From: Sinorhizobium fredii NGR234
Lineage (GTDB): Bacteria > Pseudomonadota > Alphaproteobacteria > Rhizobiales > Rhizobiaceae
Length of the DNA stretch: 64,000 bases
NCBI RefSeq assembly: GCF_000018545.1
Contig: NC_012587.1
Span: 248,001 to 312,000 of the forward strand
Reading direction: 5' to 3'
Each line of letters starts with the position of its first letter. Within the stretch, counting starts at the first letter, position 1. Both the position numbers and the translations under genes were made by a program. Below, piece after piece: positions 44,832-54,189 of this stretch. Below the pieces are notes generated by a model. That model was given only the letters and a program-made list of their open reading frames with translations, ran no database searches and was not told the origin of the DNA.

Positions 44832-45521
44832 AGCGGCTGCAGTCGCAAGTGTGTATCGATGGATGGAAGAAGTAAGAGCGAACGGATATTCTTGGACGCT
44901 GGTCGGAGGGCCTGCGTCAGAAAATGTTTCTGTTCGCCGCTCGTCTATGTTCGAGATTGATGACGATCGAGATCGCCGTCATTGCGAGGATTGCGATGGT
45001 GGCGGCGCTAATTCCAAGAACAATCATTGCTCATTCCCGTGGACGCATCTTCATGATGTCGCCTGTGCCTGTGACGGTGCAGCGTGCGCGGTTCGCGCCC
45101 ATTTGACCTTCGATTCGATACTGGACGACAAGTAGAACCGCAATTCTAAACTCTTGTGATTAAAAACCTGTTGTCTCCGGTAGAGTAAAACAGTGCAAGA
45201 CAGCGGCGAGTAGCGCGTTGGTTGAATTTTAGCGATTCCGATTACGGGCTGGAAACCGTTAACCTTCAAGCAAGGAATTAACCATAAACATGGTCCAACA
45301 CGTCGGAATAGGAAGTCTCAGCTTCTCTCAAGGCATGATGCCAAGCCGCCGTACCGGTTCCGGTCCGGTATGCAATCTCACCGAAGTTACTTGCGGGATG
45401 GACGATAGAGAACGCTCAGGCGCGCCGATTTCATCGACTGGGCGTGACCGGCCACAGCCCCTTCAGCGGGCCACATCTTCCCTCAGGCAAATTTCGTCTA
45501 CGCATCAGGCCGGGGAACAGC
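44832..45521. other. Intergenic region upstream of the chemotaxis operon
   Basis: About 690 bases between the rhamnose and chemotaxis operons. Short frames are present (for example from 45290) but none has convincing coding character. AT-rich stretches at about 45150-45190 and 45220-45290 are plausible promoter territory for the che operon. I could not assign a promoter. Confidence 0.45.
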
Positions 45522-47135
45522 GTGCAGCAGGAAGCGTCAGAACAGGCAAGGAAGGGCCAGGCAGGCAGCCTGCTCGAGCGCCTGCGCTTTGCCGGCCTCG
45601 ACGAGAGAGCCTGCGCACTTCTGCGCGACCATCGCCAGGTGCTGTCACCGAGCATCGAGCTTGCGCTGCGTGATCTTTTCCAACGGCTGCAGGCCAATCC
45701 GGACGCCGTCCGTCATTTCGACAGCGACCGCCAGCTCGACCGGCTGCACGACCTCCAGTCGTCCCATTGGAATGTCCTGACCGACGCCCGTTTCGACGGG
45801 CTTTATGCCGAGCGCGTCAAGGTGCTCGCCGACACGGAAGCCCGCATGGGGCTCGACCCGCGCTGGCAACTCGCAAGCCATGCGGTCGTGCTGGAGCATC
45901 TCATTGTCGGCGCCATCGAGAATGCTTGGCCCAAATCCTTGCTTCCGTTCGGCAAGGCACGCAGGAGCGAGCTCTGCCGGCTGGTCGCCGCACTCGTCCG
46001 CGCCGCCTTCGTCGACGGCGAGATCGCGGTGTCGCTGCGCTTCAACGCGCTTCGCCAGCAGCACCAGCGCCACCTCTCCGACCAACGCAAGGGCGACGAG
46101 TCCGAAGTGGCGGCGCTCTTTTCCGATTTCCTGCAGGCTCTCGGCACCGGTGACCTTGGCGCTCGCCTCCCCACGGATGCGCCGGATGCGTATCGGCCGA
46201 TCGCCGCAGGGCTGAATGCCGCTTTGGACCAGATCCAAAACGCGCTGCTGTCCGGCGACAAACGCGCCGCTGCCGCCGAAACCATTGTGGAAAGCCTGCG
46301 CGGCCGCACGAGCGAGTTTTCCGGCTCGGCCAGCGGCGAGGCGGAAGCGCTGACCGGCCAGGTCGCAGCACTCGGTGCGATGACCGAGCGAATGCGCTCG
46401 GGCTCGATCAGGATCAGCGAGACCGAGACCAGGGCGAGCGAGACGCGGCAGGCTGCCGAGCGCAGCGGCGAGATCGCCGGTCAGGCGATTTCCGCCATGG
46501 CGGATATCGAAGCTTCGGCCGAAAAGATCGGCCAGATCATCGGCGTGATCGACGAAATTGCCTTCCAGACCAATCTGCTCGCCCTCAATGCCGGCATCGA
46601 GGCGGCACGCGCCGGCGAGAGCGGCCGGGGCTTCGCGGTCGTGGCGCAGGAAGTCCGGGCGCTTGCGCAGCGTTCGGGCGAGGCGGCGCGCGAGATCAAG
46701 CAACTCGTCAACGGCACGAAGACGCAGGTCGAGGCCGGCGTCGAGATCGTCGGCCAGACCCAGAACGCGATCAGCAGCATCGTCGACCAGGTGATTTCCA
46801 TCAACGCCGCGGTCTCCGGCATCGCGCGCGAGGCGGAGACGCAGGTGAACGATCTGGCCGCCGCGGCCTCCGAGATCGGCGGCATCTCGAAGGCGATGGC
46901 CCGAAGCGCGACGCTTGCCGGCGAGGCGGCGGCTTCGACCGAAGATCTCCACGGCACCATCCTGGAGTTGGGACAGACGATCCGCCGCTTCCGTTTCGAG
47001 CGCCAGGCAGGCTTGAGGGCTTCGACCATTGCCCCGCCGCCGGCGCTTCTGCCGCAAGTCGATGGGGACGAAGCTGCGATGCCGTTCAGCGATGATACCG
47101 CCCTCGGGCGGCACGTCGCCGGATGGCGGCGCTAG
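45522..47135 (+). CDS. icpA: Soluble chemoreceptor with globin-like sensor domain
   Basis: About 537 residues from the GTG at 45522 (GGGGA upstream); a GTG at 45444 in the same frame would add 26 poorly convincing residues. There are no membrane segments. Residues about 20-180 form a protoglobin-like sensor (N-terminal helices, [17 protein letters not shown]). Residues about 290-500 form the receptor signalling domain with the hairpin tip [21 protein letters not shown]. Position at the head of the che operon matches icpA of S. meliloti. Confidence 0.9.
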   Translation: MQQEASEQARKGQAGSLLERLRFAGLDERACALLRDHRQVLSPSIELALRDLFQRLQANPDAVRHFDSDRQLDRLHDLQSSHWNVLTDARFDGLYAERVKVLADTEARMGLDPRWQLASHAVVLEHLIVGAIENAWPKSLLPFGKARRSELCRLVAALVRAAFVDGEIAVSLRFNALRQQHQRHLSDQRKGDESEVAALFSDFLQALGTGDLGARLPTDAPDAYRPIAAGLNAALDQIQNALLSGDKRAAAAETIVESLRGRTSEFSGSASGEAEALTGQVAALGAMTERMRSGSIRISETETRASETRQAAERSGEIAGQAISAMADIEASAEKIGQIIGVIDEIAFQTNLLALNAGIEAARAGESGRGFAVVAQEVRALAQRSGEAAREIKQLVNGTKTQVEAGVEIVGQTQNAISSIVDQVISINAAVSGIAREAETQVNDLAAAASEIGGISKAMARSATLAGEAAASTEDLHGTILELGQTIRRFRFERQAGLRASTIAPPPALLPQVDGDEAAMPFSDDTALGRHVAGWRR

Positions 47136-47164
47136 TTCAGGGAACAGGTCAGTCGAGGAACAGA

Positions 47165-47458
47165 ATGGCCAGCAAGAACACCGCAAAGAAATCGCTGAAG
47201 CTCGCTCCGGTCCTGGACCTGAACGAGGCGACGGCGCTGCATGAAAGGCTGCTCTCGCTCAAAGGGTCGCCCGTCGCGATCGATGCGTCCGCCGTCGAGC
47301 GCATCGGAACGCTCTGCGCACAGGTGCTGATGGCCGGCGCAAGAAGTTGGGAAGAGGATCGGGTGTCCTTCACCTTTGCCAAGGTGTCGGACGCGTTCGT
47401 TAAAACGACACAGCTCATCGGCGTGGACATCGCGCCCCTGATGGCAAAGGAGATTTGA
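47165..47458 (+). CDS. cheS: Single-domain STAS chemotaxis protein CheS
   Basis: 97 residues, from an ATG with GAGGA upstream. It is a STAS-type fold (L-D-L-N-E-A-T-A-L-H-E-R-L-L, then I-D-A-S-A-V-E-R-I-G-T-L-C-A-Q-V-L). In S. meliloti the protein at this position binds CheA and accelerates dephosphorylation of CheY1-P by the phosphate-sink route. It lies four bases before cheY1. Confidence 0.9.
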   Translation: MASKNTAKKSLKLAPVLDLNEATALHERLLSLKGSPVAIDASAVERIGTLCAQVLMAGARSWEEDRVSFTFAKVSDAFVKTTQLIGVDIAPLMAKEI

Positions 47459-47461
47459 GAA

Positions 47462-47827
47462 ATGAAGAAGAGAGTTCTGACTGTGGACGATTCCCGGACG
47501 ATCCGGAACATGCTTCTTGTCACCCTCAACAATGCTGGCTTCGAAACGATCCAGGCGGAGGACGGCGTCGAAGGCCTCGAAGTGCTGGAGACCGCCAATC
47601 CCGACGTGATCGTTACCGACATCAACATGCCGCGCCTCGACGGCTTCGGCTTCATCGAAGGCGTCCGCAGGAACGACCGCTACCGCGCCGTCCCCATTCT
47701 GGTGCTCACCACCGAAAGCGACGCCGAGAAGAAGAACCGCGCACGGCAGGCGGGTGCTACCGGGTGGATCGTCAAGCCGTTCGACCCGACCAAGCTGATC
47801 GATGCCATCGAGCGCGTAACGGCCTGA
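47462..47827 (+). CDS. cheY1: Chemotaxis response regulator CheY1 (phosphate sink)
   Basis: A 121-residue single receiver domain. The acidic pair is D9/D10, the phosphorylation site D53 in V-T-D-I-N-M-P, followed by L-T-T-E-S and a K-P-F lysine. In rhizobia with two CheY proteins, this copy beside cheS and cheA drains phosphate back from CheY2 via CheA. Confidence 0.94.
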   Translation: MKKRVLTVDDSRTIRNMLLVTLNNAGFETIQAEDGVEGLEVLETANPDVIVTDINMPRLDGFGFIEGVRRNDRYRAVPILVLTTESDAEKKNRARQAGATGWIVKPFDPTKLIDAIERVTA

Positions 47828-47846
47828 AATCCGAGGGTGTCCTCCA

Positions 47847-50141
47847 ATGGATATGAACGAAATCAAAGAGATTTTCTTCCAGGAATGCGAGGAGCAGCTC
47901 GCGGAACTGGAGTCGGGTCTCCTGAGGCTCAACGACGGCGACCGCGACCCCGAAACGGTCAATGCTGTCTTCCGTGCGGTCCACTCGATCAAGGGCGGCG
48001 CCGGTGCGTTCGGGCTGGATGACCTCGTCTCGTTCGCGCATGTGTTCGAGACGACGCTCGATTGCGTTCGATCCAACCGGCTTGAACCCAACCAGGATGT
48101 GTTGAAGGTCATGCTGAAATCGGCGGATGTGCTCGCCGATCTCACCAACGCCGCGCGCGACGGCGGCAGTGTCGACGAGGCGCGCAGCCGGCAGCTGATC
48201 AAGGAACTTGAGGCGCTCGCCAATGGTGAATTGCCGCAGGCAGCCGTTTCAGAACCGGCCGCAAAGCCGGCGCCGCCCGCCGCGCCGGTACCGGCACCCG
48301 CGCCCGCACCGGTCGTCAACGATGAAGGCTTCCAGCCCGTTGCCTTCTCCTTCGACGACTTCGAGGCGAGCGAGCCTCCGGCAATCGAGCCGTCCACCTT
48401 TGAGATCCTCTTCAGGCCGAAGTCCGAACTCTATGCCAAGGGCAACGACGCGACGCTGCTGCTGCGCGATCTCTCCCGCCTCGGCGAGATGAGCATTCAC
48501 TGCGACATGGACGAACTGCCGGCGCTCGGCAGCATGAATCCGGAGGCCGCCTATTTCGCCTGGAAGATATCGCTGAAGACTGACAAGGGCGAAGAGGCGA
48601 TCCGCTCCGTGTTCGAGTTCGCCGAATGGGATTGCGAGCTCGACGTGGCGCTGGCCGGCGGCAACGCCGGCGCCGGCGAGGAACTGCCGATGCAGCCCGT
48701 TCCGTTCGATCTGTCGCTGCTCGACGGCGACGTGTCCGCCTCGTCGGGGGCGGCTGAGGACGACGAGCAGGTTGTTGCCCAGCGCGAGGCCCGCGACGAG
48801 GCCGTCTCGGCTGCGGCGACCGCCAGCAATGTCCTGCAGATGGCCCAGACCGCACGCGCCTCCGCCGAGAGCGCCAAGAGTGCATCGCCTGCCTCGGCGG
48901 CACAGGCGGCTGCGCAGCAGGCCGCGTCGGCGGCCACTCCGACGATCCGCGTCGATCTCGACCGCGTCGACCGCCTGATCAACCTGGTCGGCGAGCTGGT
49001 GATCAACCAGGCGATGCTGTCGCAGAGCGTCATCGAGAACGACACGAACGGCACCTCGTCGATCAACATGGGCCTCGAGGAGCTGCAGCAGCTCACCCGT
49101 GAGATCCAGGACAGCGTCATGGCGATCCGCGCGCAGCCGGTGAAGCCGGTCTTCCAGCGCATGTCGCGTATCGTCCGTGAAATCGCCGACATGACCGGAA
49201 AGTCGGTGCGCCTCGTCACCGAGGGTGAGAACACGGAAGTCGACAAGACGGTCATCGACAAGCTCGCCGAGCCGCTCACCCACATGATCCGCAATGCGGT
49301 CGACCACGGTCTCGAAACGCCGGAAAAGCGCGTCGCCGCCGGCAAGAACCCGGAAGGCACGGTGCGGCTGACCGCCAAGCACCGTTCCGGCCGCATCGTC
49401 ATCGAGCTTGCCGACGACGGCGCCGGCATCAACCGCGAGAAGGTCCGCCAGAAGGCGATCGACAACGATCTGATCGCCGCCGATGCCAATCTGTCGGACG
49501 AGGAAATCGACAACCTGATCTTCCATGCGGGCTTCTCGACCGCCGACAAGATCTCCGACATTTCCGGTCGCGGCGTCGGCATGGACGTCGTCAAGCGCTC
49601 GATCCAGGCGCTTGGCGGCCGTATCAACATCTCGTCGAAACCGGGGCAGGGCTCCGTCTTCACCATGAGCCTGCCGCTGACGCTCGCCGTCCTCGACGGC
49701 ATGGTGGTGACGGTTGCCAACCAGACGCTCGTCGTGCCGCTGACGGCGATCGTCGAAACGCTGCAGCCGGAAGCCTCGGCGATCCACAGCTTCGGCGCCT
49801 CGCAGCGGCTGATCTCGATCCGCAACTCCTTCTGCCCGCTGGTCGATGTCGGCCGCATCCTGAACTTCCGCGCCATCCAGGCCAATCCGGTCGACGGCGT
49901 GGCCCTGCTGGTCGAGTCCGAAGGCGGCGGCCAGCGCGCCCTGATGGTCGATGCCATCCAGGGCCAGCGACAGGTGGTGATCAAGAGCCTCGAGGCGAAC
50001 TACACCCATGTGCCGGGCATTGCGGCGGCGACCATTCTCGGCGACGGCCGCGTGGCGCTTATTCTTGATGTCGATGCGATCGTTGCCGCCTCGCGCGGAC
50101 AAACCCTGAAACCTGAAATGTCCCTTGCTGCAGCCGGATAA
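47847..50141 (+). CDS. cheA: Chemotaxis histidine kinase CheA
   Basis: 764 residues with the five CheA modules. HPt has phosphohistidine H46 in V-H-S-I-K-G-G-A. A proline/alanine linker leads to a P2-like segment, and a second Ala/Glu-rich linker spans about residues 300-365. The dimerisation domain (N-L-V-G-E-L-V-I-N-Q) is followed by the ATP-binding domain (N-A-V-D-H-G-L-E, D-D-G-A-G-I and G-R-G-V-G-M-D-V-V) and a C-terminal CheW-like domain. It phosphorylates CheY1, CheY2 and CheB. All motifs appear intact. Confidence 0.96.
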   Translation: MDMNEIKEIFFQECEEQLAELESGLLRLNDGDRDPETVNAVFRAVHSIKGGAGAFGLDDLVSFAHVFETTLDCVRSNRLEPNQDVLKVMLKSADVLADLTNAARDGGSVDEARSRQLIKELEALANGELPQAAVSEPAAKPAPPAAPVPAPAPAPVVNDEGFQPVAFSFDDFEASEPPAIEPSTFEILFRPKSELYAKGNDATLLLRDLSRLGEMSIHCDMDELPALGSMNPEAAYFAWKISLKTDKGEEAIRSVFEFAEWDCELDVALAGGNAGAGEELPMQPVPFDLSLLDGDVSASSGAAEDDEQVVAQREARDEAVSAAATASNVLQMAQTARASAESAKSASPASAAQAAAQQAASAATPTIRVDLDRVDRLINLVGELVINQAMLSQSVIENDTNGTSSINMGLEELQQLTREIQDSVMAIRAQPVKPVFQRMSRIVREIADMTGKSVRLVTEGENTEVDKTVIDKLAEPLTHMIRNAVDHGLETPEKRVAAGKNPEGTVRLTAKHRSGRIVIELADDGAGINREKVRQKAIDNDLIAADANLSDEEIDNLIFHAGFSTADKISDISGRGVGMDVVKRSIQALGGRINISSKPGQGSVFTMSLPLTLAVLDGMVVTVANQTLVVPLTAIVETLQPEASAIHSFGASQRLISIRNSFCPLVDVGRILNFRAIQANPVDGVALLVESEGGGQRALMVDAIQGQRQVVIKSLEANYTHVPGIAAATILGDGRVALILDVDAIVAASRGQTLKPEMSLAAAG

Positions 50142-50145
50142 TACT

Positions 50146-50613
50146 ATGACTTATGTCGCAAAAAATCTGACGACTGGCGGACGGGAGCTGATCGCTTTCC
50201 GCGTCGGCGGCCAGGAATTCTGCGTCAACATCATGTCCGTCCGCGAGATTCGCGGCTGGACGCCTGCGATCGCCATGCCGCATGCGCCGAGCTATATGCT
50301 CGGGATCGTCAACCTGCGCGGCGCAGTGCTGCCGATCATCGATTTTTCGGCGCGCCTCGGCATGAAGGCGGCCGAGCCGACGGTGCGTCACGTCATCATC
50401 GTCGCGCAGGTGAAGAGCCAGGTGGTGGGGCTTCTGGTCGATGCCGTCTCCGATATCCTGACCGTCTCGGATGGCGACATCCAGCCGACGCCGGATATCG
50501 CGTCGGACTTCGAAAGAAGCTTTGCGCGCGGCGTCCTGGCGATCGAGGGACGGATGATCTGCCTCGTCGAACTCGACCAGGTCTTCCCGCACGAGGAAAG
50601 GGAAGCAGCATGA
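50146..50613 (+). CDS. cheW: Chemotaxis coupling protein CheW
   Basis: 155 residues from the ATG at 50146, giving the standard length; the frame is open a little further upstream over the cheA end. It has the double-barrel CheW fold with E-L-I-A-F-R-V-G-G-Q-E-F, M-S-V-R-E-I-R-G-W-T and I-V-N-L-R-G-A-V-L-P. It links receptors to CheA. Its stop overlaps the start of cheR. Confidence 0.95.
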   Translation: MTYVAKNLTTGGRELIAFRVGGQEFCVNIMSVREIRGWTPAIAMPHAPSYMLGIVNLRGAVLPIIDFSARLGMKAAEPTVRHVIIVAQVKSQVVGLLVDAVSDILTVSDGDIQPTPDIASDFERSFARGVLAIEGRMICLVELDQVFPHEEREAA

Positions 50614-51518
50614 GAGCCCAAGCCACTTTCGAGCAGAAACTGTCGCCGGATGAATGCCTTGCAGCCGGCGAATACCCGCTGACGCGTCGCGACCTTGGCG
50701 AAATCGCCGCGATGATCTACGCGGATGCCGGGATCTATCTGAATGAATCCAAGGCGTCGCTGGTCTATTCGCGGCTGTCGAAACATATCCGCAATCTCGG
50801 GCTCAAAGGCTTCCGCGACTATTGCCAGCTCGTCGCCTCGCCGGCCGGTGCTGCGGCGCGCCGCGACATGCTCTCGCATCTGACGACCAACTTCACCCGC
50901 TTCTTTCGTGAGAACCATCATTTCGAGCATCTGAAGACCGATGTCCTGCCGGGCCTGATCGCCCGGGCCAAGAACGGCGGCCGGGTCCGAATATGGTCGG
51001 CGGCCTGTTCGGACGGCCAGGAGCCCTACTCGATTGCGCTGACCGTGCTGTCGCTGCTGCCGAATGCAGCCGACTACGACTTCCGCATTCTCGCGACCGA
51101 CATCGATCCGAAGATCCTGGCGCTCGCCCGGGCCGGCGCCTATGACGCGACGGCGCTCGAAACGGTCAGCCCCGCCATGCGCAAGCAATGGTTCCGAGAG
51201 GTCGACGTCAACGGTCGCGGCAAGTGGCAGGTCGATGACCGCGTCAAGCGGCTGATCACATTCAACGAGCTCAATCTCATGGCGCAATGGCCGCTCAAGG
51301 GGCCCTTCGACGTGATCTTCTGCCGCAACGTGGTGATCTATTTCGACGAGCCGACGCAGATGAAGATCTGGTCGCGCTTCGCGGGCGTGCTCGATACCGG
51401 CGGTCATCTTTATATCGGCCACTCGGAGCGCGTCTCGGGGGATGCCAAGGCGATCTTCGACAATATCGGCGTCACCACCTATCGCCACACCGGAAAATTC
51501 CATGGAGGTCGGGCATGA
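50610..51518 (+). CDS. cheR: Chemoreceptor methyltransferase CheR
   Basis: 302 residues. An N-terminal helical domain is followed by the SAM-dependent methyltransferase domain with [28 protein letters not shown] and F-C-R-N-V-V-I-Y-F. It methylates glutamates on chemoreceptors. It overlaps cheW and cheB by four bases at each end. Confidence 0.95.
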   Translation: MRAQATFEQKLSPDECLAAGEYPLTRRDLGEIAAMIYADAGIYLNESKASLVYSRLSKHIRNLGLKGFRDYCQLVASPAGAAARRDMLSHLTTNFTRFFRENHHFEHLKTDVLPGLIARAKNGGRVRIWSAACSDGQEPYSIALTVLSLLPNAADYDFRILATDIDPKILALARAGAYDATALETVSPAMRKQWFREVDVNGRGKWQVDDRVKRLITFNELNLMAQWPLKGPFDVIFCRNVVIYFDEPTQMKIWSRFAGVLDTGGHLYIGHSERVSGDAKAIFDNIGVTTYRHTGKFHGGRA

Positions 51519-52567
51519 ACGCTCCCGCCCGCGTTCTCGTTGTCGACGACTCTCCCACCATGCGTGGCCTGATCTCGGCGGTGCTCAATGCCGATCCGGA
51601 GGTAAAGGTCGTCGGCCAGGCGGCCGATGCGCTCGAGGCCCGTCAGGCGATCAAGCAGCTCGATCCCGATGTCGTCACCCTCGACATCGAAATGCCGAAC
51701 ATGAACGGCCTCGAGTTCCTCGACAAAATCATGCGGCTCAGGCCCATGCCGGTCATCATGGTCTCGACGCTGACCCACAAGGGCGCTGAAGCGACGATCG
51801 CCGCCCTCGAAATCGGTGCCTTCGATTGCGTCGGCAAGCCGCACCCCGGCGATCCGAACCCGTTCGGCGGCCTGGTCGACAAGGTCAAGGCGGCGGCCCG
51901 CTCGCAGCGCAAATCGATGATCACCAGCAACCGGGCGGCTTCCGCACCGGCCGTGGCTACCGCTTCCGACTACAGGGCGGGCCGCAAGATCATCGCGATC
52001 GGCGCGTCGACCGGCGGCGTGGAGGCGCTGATCGCAGTGCTGCAAAAGTTCCCGGCGAATTGCCCGCCAACGGTGATCACCCAGCACATGCCGCACACCT
52101 TTACGAAGAGCTTTTCGGAACGGTTGAACCGCCTCTGCGCGCCGACCGTCGAGGAGGCGACCGACGGCGCCCGCCTCGAAGTCGGCAAGGTCTATCTGGC
52201 CCCCGGCGGCGACCGGCACCTGCAGATCGCCAATGCCTCTGCGCCGTGCTGCAGGCTGGTTGACCGGGAGCCGGTCAACGGGCATCGCCCGTCGGTCGAC
52301 GTCCTGTTCGATTCGGTCGCCGAACTGGCCGGGCGCAATGCGATCGGCGTGATCCTGACCGGCATGGGGCGCGACGGCGCGGCCGGTCTCCTCAAAATGC
52401 GGCACGCCGGGGCGCGCACCTTCGGACAAAACGAAAAGACTTGTGTCGTCTATGGAATGCCCAGAGTGGCCCATGAATTGGGTGCTGTCGAAATGCAGCT
52501 CCCCCTCGGATCGATCGGGGAGGAGATATTGAAGTCGGCAGCAGCCCGGAAGGAAGGAAACGAATAA
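51515..52567 (+). CDS. cheB: Chemotaxis methylesterase/deamidase CheB
   Basis: 350 residues from the ATG that overlaps the cheR stop. It has an N-terminal receiver domain (D57 in T-L-D-I-E-M-P) and a C-terminal esterase with the catalytic serine in G-A-S-T-G-G-V-E-A, histidine in T-Q-H-M-P-H-T-F and aspartate in G-M-G-R-D-G-A. It removes methyl groups from receptors for adaptation. Confidence 0.96.
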   Translation: MNAPARVLVVDDSPTMRGLISAVLNADPEVKVVGQAADALEARQAIKQLDPDVVTLDIEMPNMNGLEFLDKIMRLRPMPVIMVSTLTHKGAEATIAALEIGAFDCVGKPHPGDPNPFGGLVDKVKAAARSQRKSMITSNRAASAPAVATASDYRAGRKIIAIGASTGGVEALIAVLQKFPANCPPTVITQHMPHTFTKSFSERLNRLCAPTVEEATDGARLEVGKVYLAPGGDRHLQIANASAPCCRLVDREPVNGHRPSVDVLFDSVAELAGRNAIGVILTGMGRDGAAGLLKMRHAGARTFGQNEKTCVVYGMPRVAHELGAVEMQLPLGSIGEEILKSAAARKEGNE

Positions 52568-52956
52568 TGTCCATCGCCGAAAAGATTAAGGTTCTGATCG
52601 TCGACGATCAGGTCACGAGCCGCCTGCTGCTGGGCGACGCCCTGCAGCAGCTCGGCTTCAAGCAGATCACTGCCGCCGGCGACGGGGAGCAGGGCATGAA
52701 GATCATGGCGCAGAACCCGCACCATCTGGTCATCTCGGATTTCAACATGCCGAAGATGGACGGTCTCGGGTTGCTGCAGGCCGTGCGCTCGAACCCGAAC
52801 ACCAAGAAGGCCGCTTTCATCATCCTGACCGCCCAGGGCGACCGGGCGCTGGTTCAGAAGGCCGCCGCACTCGGCGCCAACAACGTTCTCGCCAAGCCAT
52901 TCACCATCGAAAAGATGAAGGCAGCGATCGAGGCCGTGTTCGGGGCGCTGAAATGA
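52567..52956 (+). CDS. cheY2: Chemotaxis response regulator CheY2 (motor-binding)
   Basis: A 129-residue single receiver domain with phosphorylation site D58 ([10 protein letters not shown]), acidic pair D13/D14, L-T-A-Q-G and a K-P-F lysine. In S. meliloti the equivalent protein, once phosphorylated, slows the flagellar motor. It starts on the last base of the cheB stop and overlaps cheD. Confidence 0.94.
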
Positions 52957-53507
52957 TGCTGGAGGCTGCCGGCAGGCGTGTGCATGTCATTCAGGGCGAG
53001 TTCAAGGTCGTCAACGATCCGGATGTCGTTCTCTCGACCATTCTCGGCTCCTGCGTGGCTGCCTGCATGCGCGACCCGGTGTCGGGCGTCGGCGGCATGA
53101 ACCACTTCCTGCTGCCGGGCTCTTCGACGTCGCCGGCATCGGCCGGCGACGCGACGCGCTACGGCGTGCATCTCATGGAATTGCTTATCAACGGTCTCCT
53201 GAAACAGGGTGCGCGCCGCGATCGGCTCGAGGCGAAGATTTTTGGCGGAGCCAAGACGATCGCACGGTTCTCGAATGTCGGCGAACAGAACGCCGCCTTC
53301 GCACGGCAGTTCCTGCTCGACGAAGGCATCCGTGTTGTCGGAGAAAGCACCGGCGGCGAACATGGCCGCAAGCTGGAATATTGGCCCGTGACCGGCCGTG
53401 CCCGCCAATACGCGCTGACCGGTGTTGAAGCCCAGAGGGCCATCCACCAGGATCAGCGGCCCGCGCCTGCACCGAAGCCGGTCGAAAGCTCGATCGAGTT
53501 CTTCTGA
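52953..53507 (+). CDS. cheD: Chemoreceptor glutamine deamidase CheD
   Basis: 184 residues. The catalytic cysteine lies in [10 protein letters not shown] and the histidine in G-G-M-N-H-F-L-L-P, both diagnostic for CheD. K-I-F-G-G-A-K is also present. It deamidates receptor glutamines. The start overlaps the cheY2 stop. The C-terminal end is proline- and alanine-rich. Confidence 0.94.
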
Positions 53508-53558
53508 TCGCCCATCGAGGGCCGGCCAGCCGGGTGCCAACGAATCCTTCAAGACCAC

Positions 53559-53957
53559 GTGAGAAAAACAATGCAGACCGACCACCAGAGCTACATGCCT
53601 CACGCGGAAGAATCGCTGCCGGAAGTGCTGATGCGCATCGTCACGGAGCTCCATGACGTCGCCTACCTCATCGAGCGCATCGAGCCACAACTCTGGAACG
53701 GCCATGATGGATCAGCGACAGAGGACAAGATGATGGTGCTTCAGGGCATCGACCTTGCCGTCCAGAAGACCCGGGGGCTCGCCGAATTCATCGACACGAT
53801 CACCGCGTCGATCCCCGACACCTGCCTCGTGGATATCTCGACTGCCGTGAACCTGGTCAAGCTTGCCGACATGAAGAAAGCGCTCGGCAACGGCCTGTTG
53901 CGCCACGGCCACTCGCAGCCGCTCACGAAGGCCTCGGGCGATTTCGAGGCTTTCTGA
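53559..53957 (+). CDS. cheT: Chemotaxis protein CheT
   Basis: 132 residues (128 if the ATG at 53571 is used), all-helical. It occupies the last position of the che operon, where S. meliloti has cheT. A D-x-x-x-Q motif (D65-L-A-V-Q69) lies in the helix after L-Q-G-I, similar to the catalytic motif of CheZ/CheX phosphatases, although overall similarity to CheZ is not evident. A role in signal termination or adaptation fits published work on the S. meliloti homologue. Confidence 0.82.
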   Translation: MRKTMQTDHQSYMPHAEESLPEVLMRIVTELHDVAYLIERIEPQLWNGHDGSATEDKMMVLQGIDLAVQKTRGLAEFIDTITASIPDTCLVDISTAVNLVKLADMKKALGNGLLRHGHSQPLTKASGDFEAF

Positions 53958-54189
53958 TCAGGAAAAGTGCGAGGCTTTCCGCCGGACCGCGCGTCGGTCG
54001 TAGCGGCGGGCCGATAAAACATCCTTGCTTCGACATTCGTCAAGTTCGCGCAAGTTTCGCCGCCTAGCTTCGCTTCCGGGGCTGGTAGATTCGCGCGTAT
54101 CGATACTTGGCTTACCAGAATGTTGGATCTTCGCATGACGCCGTCGAGTACCGGCAAGGGTGCCATGCGATACTGGGTGCGGAAACAGA

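Noticed and set aside
45290..45673. A 127-codon frame just before and overlapping icpA
   Set aside because: It overlaps the conserved sensor region of icpA in another frame and has no domain. It was considered because an ATG follows an AT-rich stretch.
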